Of a DNA stretch of 64,000 nt, positions 17,447 to 25,949 are shown piece after piece. The DNA is from an archaeon (lineage in GTDB: Archaea; Thermoproteota; Nitrososphaeria; Nitrososphaerales; Gagatemarchaeaceae), in NCBI GenBank assembly GCA_021819035.1, contig JAKASL010000001.1:1-64000 (forward strand), in the 5' to 3' direction. A program made the position numbers and the translations under genes. Below the pieces are notes generated by a model. The model worked only from the letters and a program-made list of their open reading frames with translations, did no database searches and had not been told where the DNA came from. Position 1 is the first letter of the stretch; every line of letters begins with the position of its first letter.

Positions 17447-18724
17447 TCAGTATCTGGCTGTCCTAAGCTCACGGAACGCAAGATAGCCCATGGCCGAGGC
17501 CGACAGGGCGATGAATCCAAAGGCAACGAACAGGTCACCAATTGAGAAGACAGTGGCTGCGTCTCCAGAGATTACCGCGGACAGAGGTTGAGCTACGCTC
17601 AGCAGGGCAACGATGACCGTTATCACCCTGCCGAACACTTCTTGAGGTATCTTCGCCTGGTAAAGCGCCTGCAGGGGGACGTTCAGGACTGACAGAACGA
17701 ACCCGAAGATGAAGAAGAGCGTAACCGAAACGAGTTGCTCGATTGACAAACCAAGGAGGACGAGCAGCGCACCCATGGCGAACACTCCAACGAACTGAAG
17801 TCTCCCCACGTACTCTCTAACGCTTCGCAGCTTTCCGACGAAGTACGCCCCCGAAAACAGCCCCAGCGAATATGCGGCGAGAATGAACCCGTAGGTCGAC
17901 GCGTTGCCGCTTACCCAGAACCTGGCATAGGGCGCCAGAAGAGCAAACGCGCCGCCCAGTGCAAAGTTGACCACCGCCGCGAGGATTGCCAGCTCAATCA
18001 ACAGCCTGGAAGAGACGAAGTACCGCAGTCCCTCTCTGAGGTCGGCTCCAAAGCTCCCCTTGGGTGGAAGCGCATTCAAGCCGGTGTCTCTCGATACTTC
18101 ACCGAGATGCTTAGGTATGAACATGAACATTAAAGCCGCAAAGAAGAAGGTTACGCTGTCGTATGTGATTGGGAGGACGACCCCCACCAACGCAACAATC
18201 AGACCTCCGAACGCATAGGATGCGAACTGATTGAACGAAGCGGTGAGCGAGAAGAGGCTGTTGGCCGCAGTGAGGTTGCCCCTGTCCTCCACCAGCCTCG
18301 GGATTGTAGCCCTTGTAGCAGCATAGAAGAATCGGCTAAACGAATAGAGGGCAAAGATCAAGACGAGCAGCACTCCAAAGGGGAGTTCGTCGATGACATA
18401 GAGAAACGAAATCGTGGCCACGACCGCCCCTTGGACGACATTGCTCACCACCATCGCGATCTGCCGGTTGAACCGGTCGACATACACCCCGGCAATCGGA
18501 GCGACGATTACGGTCGGCAGATAGATTACTGCCTGCGTTATGCCTACGAGAAAGACCGAGCCCGTGGTTGTTAGCACCAACCAAAGCAATGCGACATCGA
18601 ATATTGCGTCTCCCGAAACCGACACTACCTGCCCGAACCACAAGGAGAAGAAAGAACGGTTTGAGAGTATCTTGAGGTAACTGGGCCGGTTCCCAATTCC
18701 GCTTTCCTCACCTGCAGGTGTCAA
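17447..18724 (-). CDS. MFS exporter, EntS/macrolide-efflux type
   Basis: A 425-residue integral membrane protein with about 12 helices. It opens S-F-F-S-L-W-F-G-Q-V-V-S-V-S-G-D and has the loop 2-3 motif G-V-Y-V-D-R-F-N-R, as in the MFS_3 group (enterobactin or macrolide exporters). It is likely a proton-driven drug or metabolite exporter. The start ATG at 18722-18724 is followed by a short polar tail before helix 1. It has no partner genes nearby. Confidence 0.85.
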   Translation of the reverse strand: MTPAGEESGIGNRPSYLKILSNRSFFSLWFGQVVSVSGDAIFDVALLWLVLTTTGSVFLVGITQAVIYLPTVIVAPIAGVYVDRFNRQIAMVVSNVVQGAVVATISFLYVIDELPFGVLLVLIFALYSFSRFFYAATRATIPRLVEDRGNLTAANSLFSLTASFNQFASYAFGGLIVALVGVVLPITYDSVTFFFAALMFMFIPKHLGEVSRDTGLNALPPKGSFGADLREGLRYFVSSRLLIELAILAAVVNFALGGAFALLAPYARFWVSGNASTYGFILAAYSLGLFSGAYFVGKLRSVREYVGRLQFVGVFAMGALLVLLGLSIEQLVSVTLFFIFGFVLSVLNVPLQALYQAKIPQEVFGRVITVIVALLSVAQPLSAVISGDAATVFSIGDLFVAFGFIALSASAMGYLAFRELRTARY

Positions 18725-18922
18725 GCTTGTACTCTCGATGCTCTTGGGCCCGTCAGACTCGTACCATGAGTGTGCCGGTCACCAATCCATATCCCTGTTG
18801 TTGTCGCTGAGTAAGAGAGCCCGAATCAGACGCAAAGTCTTCGATTGACCACGATTTCCGCGGATTAAAGAGAACAAGACAGGTATCAGGCTGGGCTTGA
18901 AGAGGTGAAAGCGCTTTCGGTG
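18725..18922. other. Upstream region of the MFS gene
   Basis: No gene seen. It is the left part of a 1.65-kb stretch with little protein coding that also holds RNase P RNA. Confidence 0.3.
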
Positions 18923-19033
18923 TTAATGCCGCTTCCTCTTCCTACGAAGCAGCCGCACCCGGCGCGCTCGAACTCTTGGAGGCTGGACCTCGTCCCAAGT
19001 GACACAGAGATTGATTCCGATTTTCTTCTCCAT
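18923..19033 (-). CDS. Possible 36-aa very basic protein
   Basis: ATG at 19031-19033 preceded by GAGGTGC, a fair Shine-Dalgarno, nine bases upstream. It reads M-E-K-K-I-G-I-N-L-C-V-T-W-D-E-V and ends in a run of Arg, Lys and a final His. The composition recalls a small ribosome- or RNA-binding protein. No family is recognised and its reality is unproven. Confidence 0.3.
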   Translation of the reverse strand: MEKKIGINLCVTWDEVQPPRVRARRVRLLRRKRKRH

Positions 19034-19129
19034 TTTATCCAGCACCTCTTGAATTCAATTGGTATCTATCGGCTCTTTCACCCAAGATAGAGCCATGATA
19101 TACGTGCCCAAACCATCCATGGGGTCTGG

Positions 19130-19429
19130 TCAAACGGCCCCCGTGAGGCTCCCGAAGTCTCGAATCAACTCCTCTGAAGGAAAGGGCTTCCTGACCTGGC
19201 TGTATGAGGTCAGAACTGCGACGTGGATGTGTCCACTGTCGGCGTGGCGGGGGAGCGGCCCCCAGATCTTGGCGGGGAGCCCCATCCCCTCGTTCGTGCG
19301 GACCTCCCTCATGCTTACCTCATCACGGACTTCCTGGTCCTGAACTCCGGGTAGCGTTGCTTCCTCCCCAGCCGGCCGAAGTAGGTCTCCTAGCCCGGGT
19401 CGTATGACACGCACCCCACCATGACCCAC
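19130..19429 (-). CDS. Possible 99-aa protein behind a good ribosome site
   Basis: GTG start at 19427-19429 lying within or just after GGAGGTG. A TATA-like GTATTTATCC at about 19465-19474 would start a transcript near 19442. The second half (P-A-K-I-W-G-P-L-P-R-H onward) looks like protein. The first part is better in another frame, where an internal ATG reads toward Y-F-G-R-L-G-R-K-Q-R-Y-P-E-F-R. So this is either a frameshifted gene or a chance frame. Confidence 0.3.
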   Translation of the reverse strand: MGHGGVRVIRPGLGDLLRPAGEEATLPGVQDQEVRDEVSMREVRTNEGMGLPAKIWGPLPRHADSGHIHVAVLTSYSQVRKPFPSEELIRDFGSLTGAV

Positions 19430-19614
19430 CTCCGCGGCTAGAGAACCTCACTTTGGTCTCAGTGGCGGATAAATACATCAGGCACGTTATGTATGGCATG
19501 CCCCGGATCAATCCCCATGAAGCGCACCTGGAGGGAGAAAACACCAGGTGCAGCGTCTCATCGGGGGTTCTAATCGGCAACCCCGGGGAGGTTTCCCCCA
19601 CCCGGGGTTACGTT

Positions 19615-19910
19615 CGACTCGTGCCGGCCGTAGTCCTCCTTCTGTTCTAGACGGGATTCCGCTCAGCGGCCTACCCTGGCCTGTCGCAGGCACTTCATCG
19701 GCCACGTTTGGCCTTGCTCCGCACGGGTCAGCCGTTTCATCCCGCGTCCCACCGACCTCAAGGTCGCCCTATCACTGCTCGAGGTGGGGCGGGTCTCGTT
19801 TCTGTTCTGGAGCCGACCGTCTCCGATCGCGCCTCTTGGCGCCATGCGTCCTGCAGCGAGGGAGGAACTTCCCCAGGAGATCCCCGTGGCCCGTCCACCG
19901 GCTCGCGTCG
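19615..19910 (-). ncRNA. rnpB: RNase P RNA
   Basis: The minus strand shows the archaeal RNase P core: the P4-side GGGGAAGTTCCTCCC near the 5' end (around 19862-19876), the conserved ACAGAAACGAGACC block near 19796-19809, and a 3' AGAACAGAAGGAGGAC region. The 5' CGACGCGAGCCGG (19898-19910) can pair with 3' CCGGCACGAGTCG (19615-19627), closing helix P1 and setting the ends, for about 296 bases. GGTTAACTGG about 25 bases before the 5' end can serve as TATA box. The RNA is the catalytic part of the enzyme that trims tRNA 5' leaders. Ends are good to a few bases. Confidence 0.85.
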
Positions 19911-20245
19911 GTCATGCATCATGGACCACATCCAGTTAACCATTACTGAAAGGCGAAATGTGGTTCAGTATGGACAGCGGCCGCGCCGTATTGCTCAACT
20001 GGAAGGAGTCCGCCCATGAGGTCGCCCAATCCGGCGCCGAGCGCACGGCCTGGAATGGGATATATCTCGGCACGGCGAGAGAGGGTGTCAACCCGAATCC
20101 GCCCCTTCACGCGGTTCATTGCAGGAGGACGCCTATACAAGTTCATGGAACCAACCTCTCCCGCGGAGCACTAGCTTAGGAGAGACGGCACCTACACAAC
20201 CCACTCTCTGGTGAATGACCATAATACCCGAGCGGGCAGCTCTCC
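19911..20245. other. Gap between RNase P RNA and a short frame
   Basis: Contains the RNase P promoter at its left end. A minus frame of 67 codons (19943-20146) exists, but it overlaps that promoter and lacks recognisable features. CATAATACCC at about 20218-20227 may be the TATA box of the next short frame. Confidence 0.35.
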
Positions 20246-20359
20246 ATGACCGGAAAGACAAGGGCCGTCACGCTGAGACGTGGGGAGTTGATTGAAGGGC
20301 GTCCCTACGCCCCTGACGACCACGCGCTCTTGGGCTCCTGGTGGAAGGTGCTCGCATGA
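20246..20359 (+). CDS. Possible leaderless 37-aa protein
   Basis: ATG 20246 to TGA 20357-20359, reading M-T-G-K-T-R-A-V-T-L-R-R-G-E-L-I-E-G-R-P and ending W-W-K-V-L-A. A TATA-like CATAATACCC sits about 25 bases before the ATG, the spacing used by leaderless genes in this window. The family is not recognised. It converges on tsr3. Confidence 0.4.
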   Translation: MTGKTRAVTLRRGELIEGRPYAPDDHALLGSWWKVLA

Positions 20360-20381
20360 ACCACTACCATGGTGGCGTGCG

Positions 20382-20915
20382 TCAATGCTCGTGCTGGAGC
20401 GAGTCGGGAGCGAACAGATGAGGAAAATACTCTCTCTCAGCCTGCCGCACTTTCCCTTCCGTTCTCGCCCGGCGATAGGCCTCTAGAGGTTCATGGTTGA
20501 GAGTGAGGAAGGTCGGACCCCACTTGTATAAGCTGAGATATCTCTCTGCCTCTTCGACTTCGCCGAGTATGTACATCGTAGCCGAGACCGCCTCCAAAGA
20601 GCTGAGCACCCCTGCTCTTGAGTAGTTGGTGGGGTTAGCCGCCAATAGGACAGGGAGCCTCCTATGCTTCCCCCCCAGCTTCCTGAAGAACACTTCTTGC
20701 GCCTGGTTCCACGAAGCGTCGACGACGAGGACTGCCTTCGCCCCCTTGTCTGGCGGAGAGAGGATTCTGTGCGCCCATGGATTCAGGACTACCACCTTGT
20801 CAGAGGCATGGAACTTCCTGTTCACTCCCTTTGCCAGGTCCATGTTGACCATCTTCCTGGCGGTGCACTTGGTTGGGTCATCCTGTCCCATCTCGAGGGC
20901 GAAAACTCCTAGCAT
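20382..20915 (-). CDS. tsr3: Tsr3: rRNA aminocarboxypropyltransferase
   Basis: 177 residues. The start has M-G-Q-D-D-P-T-K-C-T-A-R-K-M, the middle V-V-D-A-S-W-N-Q-A and L-L-A-A-N-P-T-N-Y-S-R, and the end Y-K-W-G-P-T-F-L-T-L-N, all typical of Tsr3 (RLI-like N-terminus plus DUF367). It transfers the aminocarboxypropyl group of SAM to a pseudouridine of small-subunit rRNA (the step that completes m1acp3psi). CACCTTAAGTG at about 20943-20953 is a likely TATA box some 30 bases upstream. Confidence 0.9.
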   Translation of the reverse strand: MLGVFALEMGQDDPTKCTARKMVNMDLAKGVNRKFHASDKVVVLNPWAHRILSPPDKGAKAVLVVDASWNQAQEVFFRKLGGKHRRLPVLLAANPTNYSRAGVLSSLEAVSATMYILGEVEEAERYLSLYKWGPTFLTLNHEPLEAYRRARTEGKVRQAEREYFPHLFAPDSLQHEH

Positions 20916-21199
20916 GCGAACTCAATTCGCGGCTTGCTCGGGGTCACTTAAGGTGGTGTCGGTTCTGCCGATGAGGCTGGCCCGGATGACACACACGGTT
21001 CTGGCCGCTTAGTCTGAGCGACCACAAGACGCGACGGGCTCGGTTCGAAAGGAGGGTTAAACTGCCAGAAGACCTCCTGCGCGCCACAGCCTCGGTCATG
21101 CAACCCTTCGCGGCTTGGCCGCCGCGCTAGAACTCGGCGAAGCTGGCGCAAGGATTAATACTCGTCGTAAACATGGCATTGGTGACAGGGGGCTATTAG
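20916..21199. other. GC-rich gap, no gene seen
   Basis: About 280 bases. GGATTAATACTCG at 21152-21164 is a fair promoter element for the following Lrp-domain gene. No complete box C/D or H/ACA RNA could be assembled. Confidence 0.35.
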
Positions 21200-21205
21200 G
21201 TGGCA

Positions 21206-21439
21206 ATGCCACAGGCGTTCGTGCTCGTCAATGCTGACCTCGGCGCTGAAGAGGATCTTCTGAAGAAGCTGAGAGAGATTCCCAACGTCAAGGAGGTCTA
21301 CGTAGTCTATGGCGTCTATGATATCGTGGCAAGGGTGGAAGCCGACACCATGGAGAAAGTCAAGGAGACTATCACTTGGAATATCAGGCGCCTCGACAAG
21401 GTGAGGAGCACCCTCACCATGATTGTGGTCGACGCGTAG
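21206..21439 (+). CDS. Stand-alone Lrp/AsnC ligand-binding (RAM) domain
   Basis: 77-79 residues matching only the effector half of Lrp/AsnC regulators, a beta-alpha-beta fold with L-R-E-I-P-N-V-K-E-V-Y-V-V-Y-G-x-Y-D-I. There is no helix-turn-helix. Such small proteins form rings that bind amino acids and may modify full-length Lrp proteins. The frame can start at GTG 21200 or ATG 21206; the ATG is chosen since residues before it add nothing. It stands 42 bases upstream of tiaS. Confidence 0.8.
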   Translation: MPQAFVLVNADLGAEEDLLKKLREIPNVKEVYVVYGVYDIVARVEADTMEKVKETITWNIRRLDKVRSTLTMIVVDA

Positions 21440-21481
21440 TTCATCCCATTCTTAAAACGACCTGCTGCAGCATCTCTCCCC

Positions 21482-22669
21482 ATGCGCTTCCTCGTAGGGA
21501 TTGACGATACAGATTCTTCTCTGGGCTACTGCACAACCTACCTCGCCTACCGCATCGCTTCTGACCTCGCCCCGGAAATCAGGGTTTGCGCCTACCCTCG
21601 CCTAGTCCGGCTCAACCCAAACATCCCGTTCAAGACGCGAGGGAACGCAGCCGTGTGCTTGATGCTTGAAGGAGACAGCGTGGACACTGTCTTCCAGTCT
21701 GTCTCGGAGAAGGTCAAGGAACTGTCAGACGTCAGTGGTGGAGCGAACTCAGGGGTGGTCTTCCTTGAAGACCCTACCAGAGCAGAGGGTTTCAAAGACC
21801 TATATCAAGACGCGCTTGCCGCCGTGGTCAGTCCTCACAGGGTCCGAAAGCTCATCAAGGCACTCGGGGGGAGGACAATCGAGCTCGGGAACGGTATGGG
21901 TGTCGTCGGGGCGGCCGCATCCCTGGGCTTTGACTGCCGCTCAGATCACACCTACGAGCTGATAGGTTACAGGAGGAGGGAGTACTGGGGGAACAGGCGT
22001 TTCGTAGACAGTACTTCGGTCAAGGAGATGGACGCAAGGCTGTTCCCTCACACCTTCAACAGTTACGACTATCAGAAGAGGAAGGTCTTGGTCGCCCCCC
22101 ATGGGCCTGACCCGGTATTCGTCGGAATCAGGGGAGATTCTCCGTCGAGCGTAATCAAGGGCTTTGGCATGCTGAGATATGGCGAACCGCTGGATGGGTA
22201 CATGGTGTACCTGTCCAACCAGTACACCGATGCCCACGTCCAGAGGGAGCTGGATTGGAAAGTCTACTCGTCGGGCTGGGTCGACGGGACCGTAGACCAG
22301 GTGAGGGTGGGAGAAGGCGGACACGTCTACATCACAATCATCGCCGGGGGACGAAAGCGGGCGGTAGCTGCCTACGAACCCACAGGAGACCTCAGACGTT
22401 CGGCCAAGCTGCTGACCAAGGGCGACACTGTTCGCGCATTCGGAGGAGTTAGGAGGGCCACGGTCCGCCACTCGAAAATCCTCAACCTAGAGAAACTGGA
22501 GGTGAAACACGTCCAGCGCGGGCTGGAAGCGGGGACATACGCACCGTCCCCGCGGGCCAACAGGCATCTGACCAAGCCTCTTATCAGGTACGGCCGCGAG
22601 GTCTATGAGGAAGCGAAGCCGGTCGACGGCTGGCTCGAACCTGCTATGCAGCAGAGAGTCCGCGCCTGA
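21482..22669 (+). CDS. tiaS: tRNA(Ile2) 2-agmatinylcytidine synthetase TiaS
   Basis: 395 residues. It starts with V-G-I-D-D-T-D-S, the signature of the TiaS kinase-like domain, followed by P-R-L-V-R-L-N-P-N-I-P-F-K-T-R-G-N and V-S-P-H-R. The second half has an OB-fold. The C-terminal zinc ribbon of longer family members is not obvious here. TiaS joins agmatine to C34 of tRNA-Ile(CAU) using ATP so that it reads AUA; it is essential in archaea. TATA-like TTCTTAAAACG lies about 25-35 bases upstream. It overlaps the convergent PLP-enzyme gene by 26 bases. Confidence 0.93.
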   Translation: MRFLVGIDDTDSSLGYCTTYLAYRIASDLAPEIRVCAYPRLVRLNPNIPFKTRGNAAVCLMLEGDSVDTVFQSVSEKVKELSDVSGGANSGVVFLEDPTRAEGFKDLYQDALAAVVSPHRVRKLIKALGGRTIELGNGMGVVGAAASLGFDCRSDHTYELIGYRRREYWGNRRFVDSTSVKEMDARLFPHTFNSYDYQKRKVLVAPHGPDPVFVGIRGDSPSSVIKGFGMLRYGEPLDGYMVYLSNQYTDAHVQRELDWKVYSSGWVDGTVDQVRVGEGGHVYITIIAGGRKRAVAAYEPTGDLRRSAKLLTKGDTVRAFGGVRRATVRHSKILNLEKLEVKHVQRGLEAGTYAPSPRANRHLTKPLIRYGREVYEEAKPVDGWLEPAMQQRVRA

Positions 22670-23828
22670 AGTCTTCTATGAGGTCATCCACATCCTCTAT
22701 CCCTACCGAGACCCTCACAAGCGTTTCAGGGATACCTGCCTTCTCCCTATCTTCCGCCGACATCTGAGTGTGGGTCATGTTGTAGGGTTGTGACACCAGC
22801 GTCTCGACCCCGCCTAAACTCGCGGCCAGCGTCGCGACCTTCACATTCTCAGTGAATCTCATGGCGTTCCTCGCGGTCCCCTTGATCTCGAAGCTGAGCA
22901 TCCCTCCGAACCCCCGCATCTGCTTCCTTGCGAGCTCGTGCTGGGGATGAGTCTTGAGGCCGGGGTAGTGAACCGCTGTCACCTTCTTATGCGAAGACAG
23001 AAATTCAGCCAGGGCCATAGCGTTGGCATTCTGCTGTCTCACCCTGATCGCCATCGTCTTCATCCCGCGTAAGACGAGCCAGGCAGGAAGGGGGTCGAGT
23101 GTCCCGCCCAACTCCCTCCTCGTCATCTTAATTTTCCGTATCCTCTCCTCGCTGGCCATCGCCGCCCCTGCTATCAGGTCAGCATGTCCGTTGAGGTACT
23201 TGGTCGCGCTGTGCAGGACGACATCAGCCCCGAGATCCAGGGGGTTCTGGTTGACAGGCGACGCGAAGGTGTTGTCCACCATGAGCAGCGCTCCGTTGGC
23301 GTGGGCGAGCTTGGCCACCTTCCCTATGTCGACCAACTTCAGGGTCGGGTTAGTTGGGCTCTCGACGTAGACTACGCGTGTGTTCTGTCGCAATCCGCTC
23401 TCCAAGGCAGCAGTGTCGCCGGTGTCTACTAGGTCCGTACCGAATCCGAGCCCCGGGAGCATGTCATGGAGCAAGCCGAAAGTTCCTCCATAGAGGTCTC
23501 GTATCGCCAGGACGTGCGACCCTCTCTTCAGGAAAGCGAAGACTGCGGTGGATATCGCTGCCATGCCTGACGAGAACGCGGCCCCTGCTTCTGCATGCTC
23601 GAAGGCCCCGAACTTCTTTTCGAGCCTGACAACCGTAGGGTTGTCCCATCTGGAGTAGGTGTAGCCCTTCTCGCCGAATCCTGCCACTGCCAACGGGACG
23701 TCTGCAGCCCTGGTGAACCCGAAGGTCGAGGTCTCATATATGGGAGCGATCAGCGAGCCGGTCTCCTCGTCGAAGGGCTCTGCTTCATGGACGGACCTCG
23801 TCGAGTCACCGGGCAAGTAAGTGTCCAA
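22644..23828 (-). CDS. Cystathionine gamma-synthase/lyase family PLP enzyme
   Basis: 394 residues of the Cys/Met metabolism PLP family. The cofactor lysine is Lys210 in S-A-T-K-Y-L-N-G-H. Y57/R60 in Y-T-Y-S-R-W-D-N-P and the D-N-T-F-A-S-P loop at 185-191 are in place. It forms or splits cystathionine, or releases methanethiol from methionine; sequence alone does not decide between synthase, gamma-lyase and methionine gamma-lyase. No other transsulfuration gene is in the window. Confidence 0.88.
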   Translation of the reverse strand: MDTYLPGDSTRSVHEAEPFDEETGSLIAPIYETSTFGFTRAADVPLAVAGFGEKGYTYSRWDNPTVVRLEKKFGAFEHAEAGAAFSSGMAAISTAVFAFLKRGSHVLAIRDLYGGTFGLLHDMLPGLGFGTDLVDTGDTAALESGLRQNTRVVYVESPTNPTLKLVDIGKVAKLAHANGALLMVDNTFASPVNQNPLDLGADVVLHSATKYLNGHADLIAGAAMASEERIRKIKMTRRELGGTLDPLPAWLVLRGMKTMAIRVRQQNANAMALAEFLSSHKKVTAVHYPGLKTHPQHELARKQMRGFGGMLSFEIKGTARNAMRFTENVKVATLAASLGGVETLVSQPYNMTHTQMSAEDREKAGIPETLVRVSVGIEDVDDLIEDFRRGLSAA

Positions 23829-23887
23829 AAGGCTCTCTAATGGCGCCTAAATACATGGCGGGCGCAGCACCCACTGACTCGGGCAGG

Positions 23888-24373
23888 CTAACGGTTGTAG
23901 AAGTATTGCATCTCGGGAGGCTCTATGTCTTTCTGCCAGAGCAGGGCGATGAGCTCTCCCATATGGTAAAGCTGTTCGGTGAACGACTGGAACAGGGCCT
24001 CCTCGACCGAAAGGTCGAAAGAAGCGCCCGACGAGAGTAGGACGAAGTCCACGCGCCTCCGTAACTCGTCCTCGCCTGCGCCGTCCAAGTACGCTTTCGT
24101 CCTCCCTTCCACGTCTTCGAGATGACTCTTGATCATCTGGATGCTAGTGTATTCATCGGCCTTCTTTCTCTTGTACTCTCTTGACTTCCCATGGATGACC
24201 CAGTTCACAATCCAGTCCTCGTTGTCTATCATGTGGATCAGTATGTTCCTCATGCTATAGAAGCTGGCCTCGCGGTTCTTGGTCACTTCATCCCACGACA
24301 GCGATTCGAGTTTCTCCAGGAACCGCCTCCTAACCGAGGACGAGTAGCGGCATAGCTCCCTTATGTCGAACAT
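23888..24373 (-). CDS. DinB-like four-helix-bundle metal protein
   Basis: 161 residues. A His in L-I-H-M-I-D-N-E-D-W near 46 and a second set at Q-L-Y-H-M-G-E-L-I near 136 suit the three-His metal site of the DinB/YfiT family. These proteins often act as thiol-dependent transferases; others have no known role. The gene is 37 bases from the next minus-strand gene upstream. The ATG start falls directly before the first helix. Confidence 0.78.
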   Translation of the reverse strand: MFDIRELCRYSSSVRRRFLEKLESLSWDEVTKNREASFYSMRNILIHMIDNEDWIVNWVIHGKSREYKRKKADEYTSIQMIKSHLEDVEGRTKAYLDGAGEDELRRRVDFVLLSSGASFDLSVEEALFQSFTEQLYHMGELIALLWQKDIEPPEMQYFYNR

Positions 24374-24410
24374 GGCACAATCAAGCGATTGGTGCTACGC
24401 GATATATTCC

Positions 24411-24878
24411 CTAAGACGTCCTGCATCTGTCGCAGAGTCTTTCGCCGTCCTTTAGCGGCTGAACGAAGAACGAGTCTCCGTTGGCGCAGAAGAAGAGAGC
24501 CATCCTGTCAGGGTCTTCGCTCTTTGTCCTGCGATAGTTCTGTGTCCAGTACATCTCTTTTAGAACAACGTTGTTGCTCTTTCTCGCGAGCCCAAGGTCC
24601 CAGGCATAGCGGCTCGCTACCCTGACATCCCCTGCCTCGACTTCCTGCGTCCCTCGGGCGGCCCCGCGCACATACCCCAAGAAGCGGTCTGTGTCGAGTT
24701 CGTTTCCGTACATGATTATCCTCGAGACATACCTCCCTGGGCAGACGTGCAACCCGACTGAGCCGCCCTCTGCGTATTCGATAGCCGCCTGGCCGCCACA
24801 GTGTTGGCACTTCGCCGTGGTCGCCAGGAGCGAGCGCGCTATCTCAGTCACATTATCCTGCAGGCGCATCACCTTCAA
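24411..24878 (-). CDS. Hypothetical protein with Cys pairs
   Basis: 155 residues. C-Q-H-C near 24-27 and C-D-R-C at the very end suggest a zinc site formed by both termini. The middle contains Y-V-R-G-A-A-R-G. I do not recognise a family. The start overlaps the thioredoxin-like gene by 26 bases, so the two are translationally coupled and probably work on related redox or metal tasks. Confidence 0.6.
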   Translation of the reverse strand: MKVMRLQDNVTEIARSLLATTAKCQHCGGQAAIEYAEGGSVGLHVCPGRYVSRIIMYGNELDTDRFLGYVRGAARGTQEVEAGDVRVASRYAWDLGLARKSNNVVLKEMYWTQNYRRTKSEDPDRMALFFCANGDSFFVQPLKDGERLCDRCRTS

Positions 24879-25194
24879 AGTAGGGGCTCTTCAGCAGGTT
24901 CTCGACCCCACGTTTGGTGAGTTCCACTCCTTCGGAATAGCCACTCAGGACGTGACGTAACGTCCCGTCTTCCATCTCCAAGAACACCTGGGGTATCAAA
25001 TAGTCTTCGGCCCAGTCACCGTAGCCCCTCACAAGTTCGTCCGCTTTCTTCACTTGCTCAGGATTGTCAATGTCGTAGTCGTAGAAGCCAACCCCAAGCT
25101 CGGTGGCCTTCGCCTTCATCGGCTCTACCGTGGTCGGGTGACAATGCGGGCACCACGTTGCATGCACCACATGAATTGCCTTTATCCCCTTCAA
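24853..25194 (-). CDS. Thioredoxin/glutaredoxin-like protein (CPHC)
   Basis: About 113 residues from TTG at 25192-25194 (start K-G-I-K-A-I-H-V-V-H-A-T-W-C-P-H-C). The C-P-H-C redox pair, the acidic D-Y-D-I-D-N-P loop and Y-L-I-P-Q-V-F-L with its cis-Pro make a thioredoxin fold. The frame is open to ATG 25272, but a TATA-like TTTTATAAC near 25232-25240 lies inside that extension, so the shorter start is favoured. It is a likely disulfide reductase or isomerase of the cytoplasm. Confidence 0.78.
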   Translation of the reverse strand: MKGIKAIHVVHATWCPHCHPTTVEPMKAKATELGVGFYDYDIDNPEQVKKADELVRGYGDWAEDYLIPQVFLEMEDGTLRHVLSGYSEGVELTKRGVENLLKSPYFEGDAPAG

Positions 25195-25949
25195 AACGCG
25201 CCCCCCGTTCGTCTTGAAGTCAGGGCCAGTTATAAAACTCGCCCCGTCAGCTGGCGCCACCAGTCGAAGCACGAATCAGTCATAGGTGAGGCTCCGAGGG
25301 TGTGACTCACGCCAGCCTCCGCCCGGAGTCGTGCATCCCGGAGCGGTAGCGAGGAGAGCGATCTATCCGTTCAAATCTCCACACAAAGTTCTCGAGCACG
25401 GCTACGAGCATGCGCTTCTTCCAGCTGATCAGCCAGGAGGATTGACCTACCATCCTGAGGTGTGATTGACGCCACACTCGCGGGCCTCTTGTTCGTCCTC
25501 TACTCGCACTGACTTGTCAGATTTAGGCCAATTCGTGGAAGTTCTCGCCCGCCATCGAGAGCGCCTTGCCGCTGTCCATTCTGTTTGCGTCAAATAGCCA
25601 GATGCACCAGCGGTCGTCAAAGAGACCCGCTCAACGTCACAGCTACCCGATCGGGTTCATTAGACGGAAAGCGACGGCTTCTGCAATCTGCCTCTGAATG
25701 CATGTCTCCGAAGGCGTACCTGTGGTGGACGTGAGAATGGGGATTGCGATTCAACCCCCAACTCTTAGCGCTAGTACCCAAACCTCTCTGTAATCTTGAT
25801 TCGACTTTGCATGCGATTCTGACCTCCAGTATCTTCGTGGCAGGATACCGGTTTCTATAGTATCTATGTGCTCTATGAGAGCATATGTATTCTATTTGCG
25901 AGTGATATTTGTAGCTCTCCATAGCAGCGTAGTATCAAGGAAAAGTGCA
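25195..25949. other. About 750-base gap with a repeated motif
   Basis: No gene is supported here. Two near-identical motifs, GAGGGTGTGACTCACGCCA (25296-25314) and GAGGTGTGATTGACGCCA (25457-25474), lie about 160 bases apart. The right end holds the promoter of the MFS carrier (GATATTTGT near 25904-25912). Confidence 0.4.

Noticed and set aside
20960-21015. Possible box C/D RNA (GATGAGG, GGATGAC, CTGAG)
   Set aside because: The first C-like box is followed almost at once by the D'-like box, leaving no guide segment; spacing is wrong.
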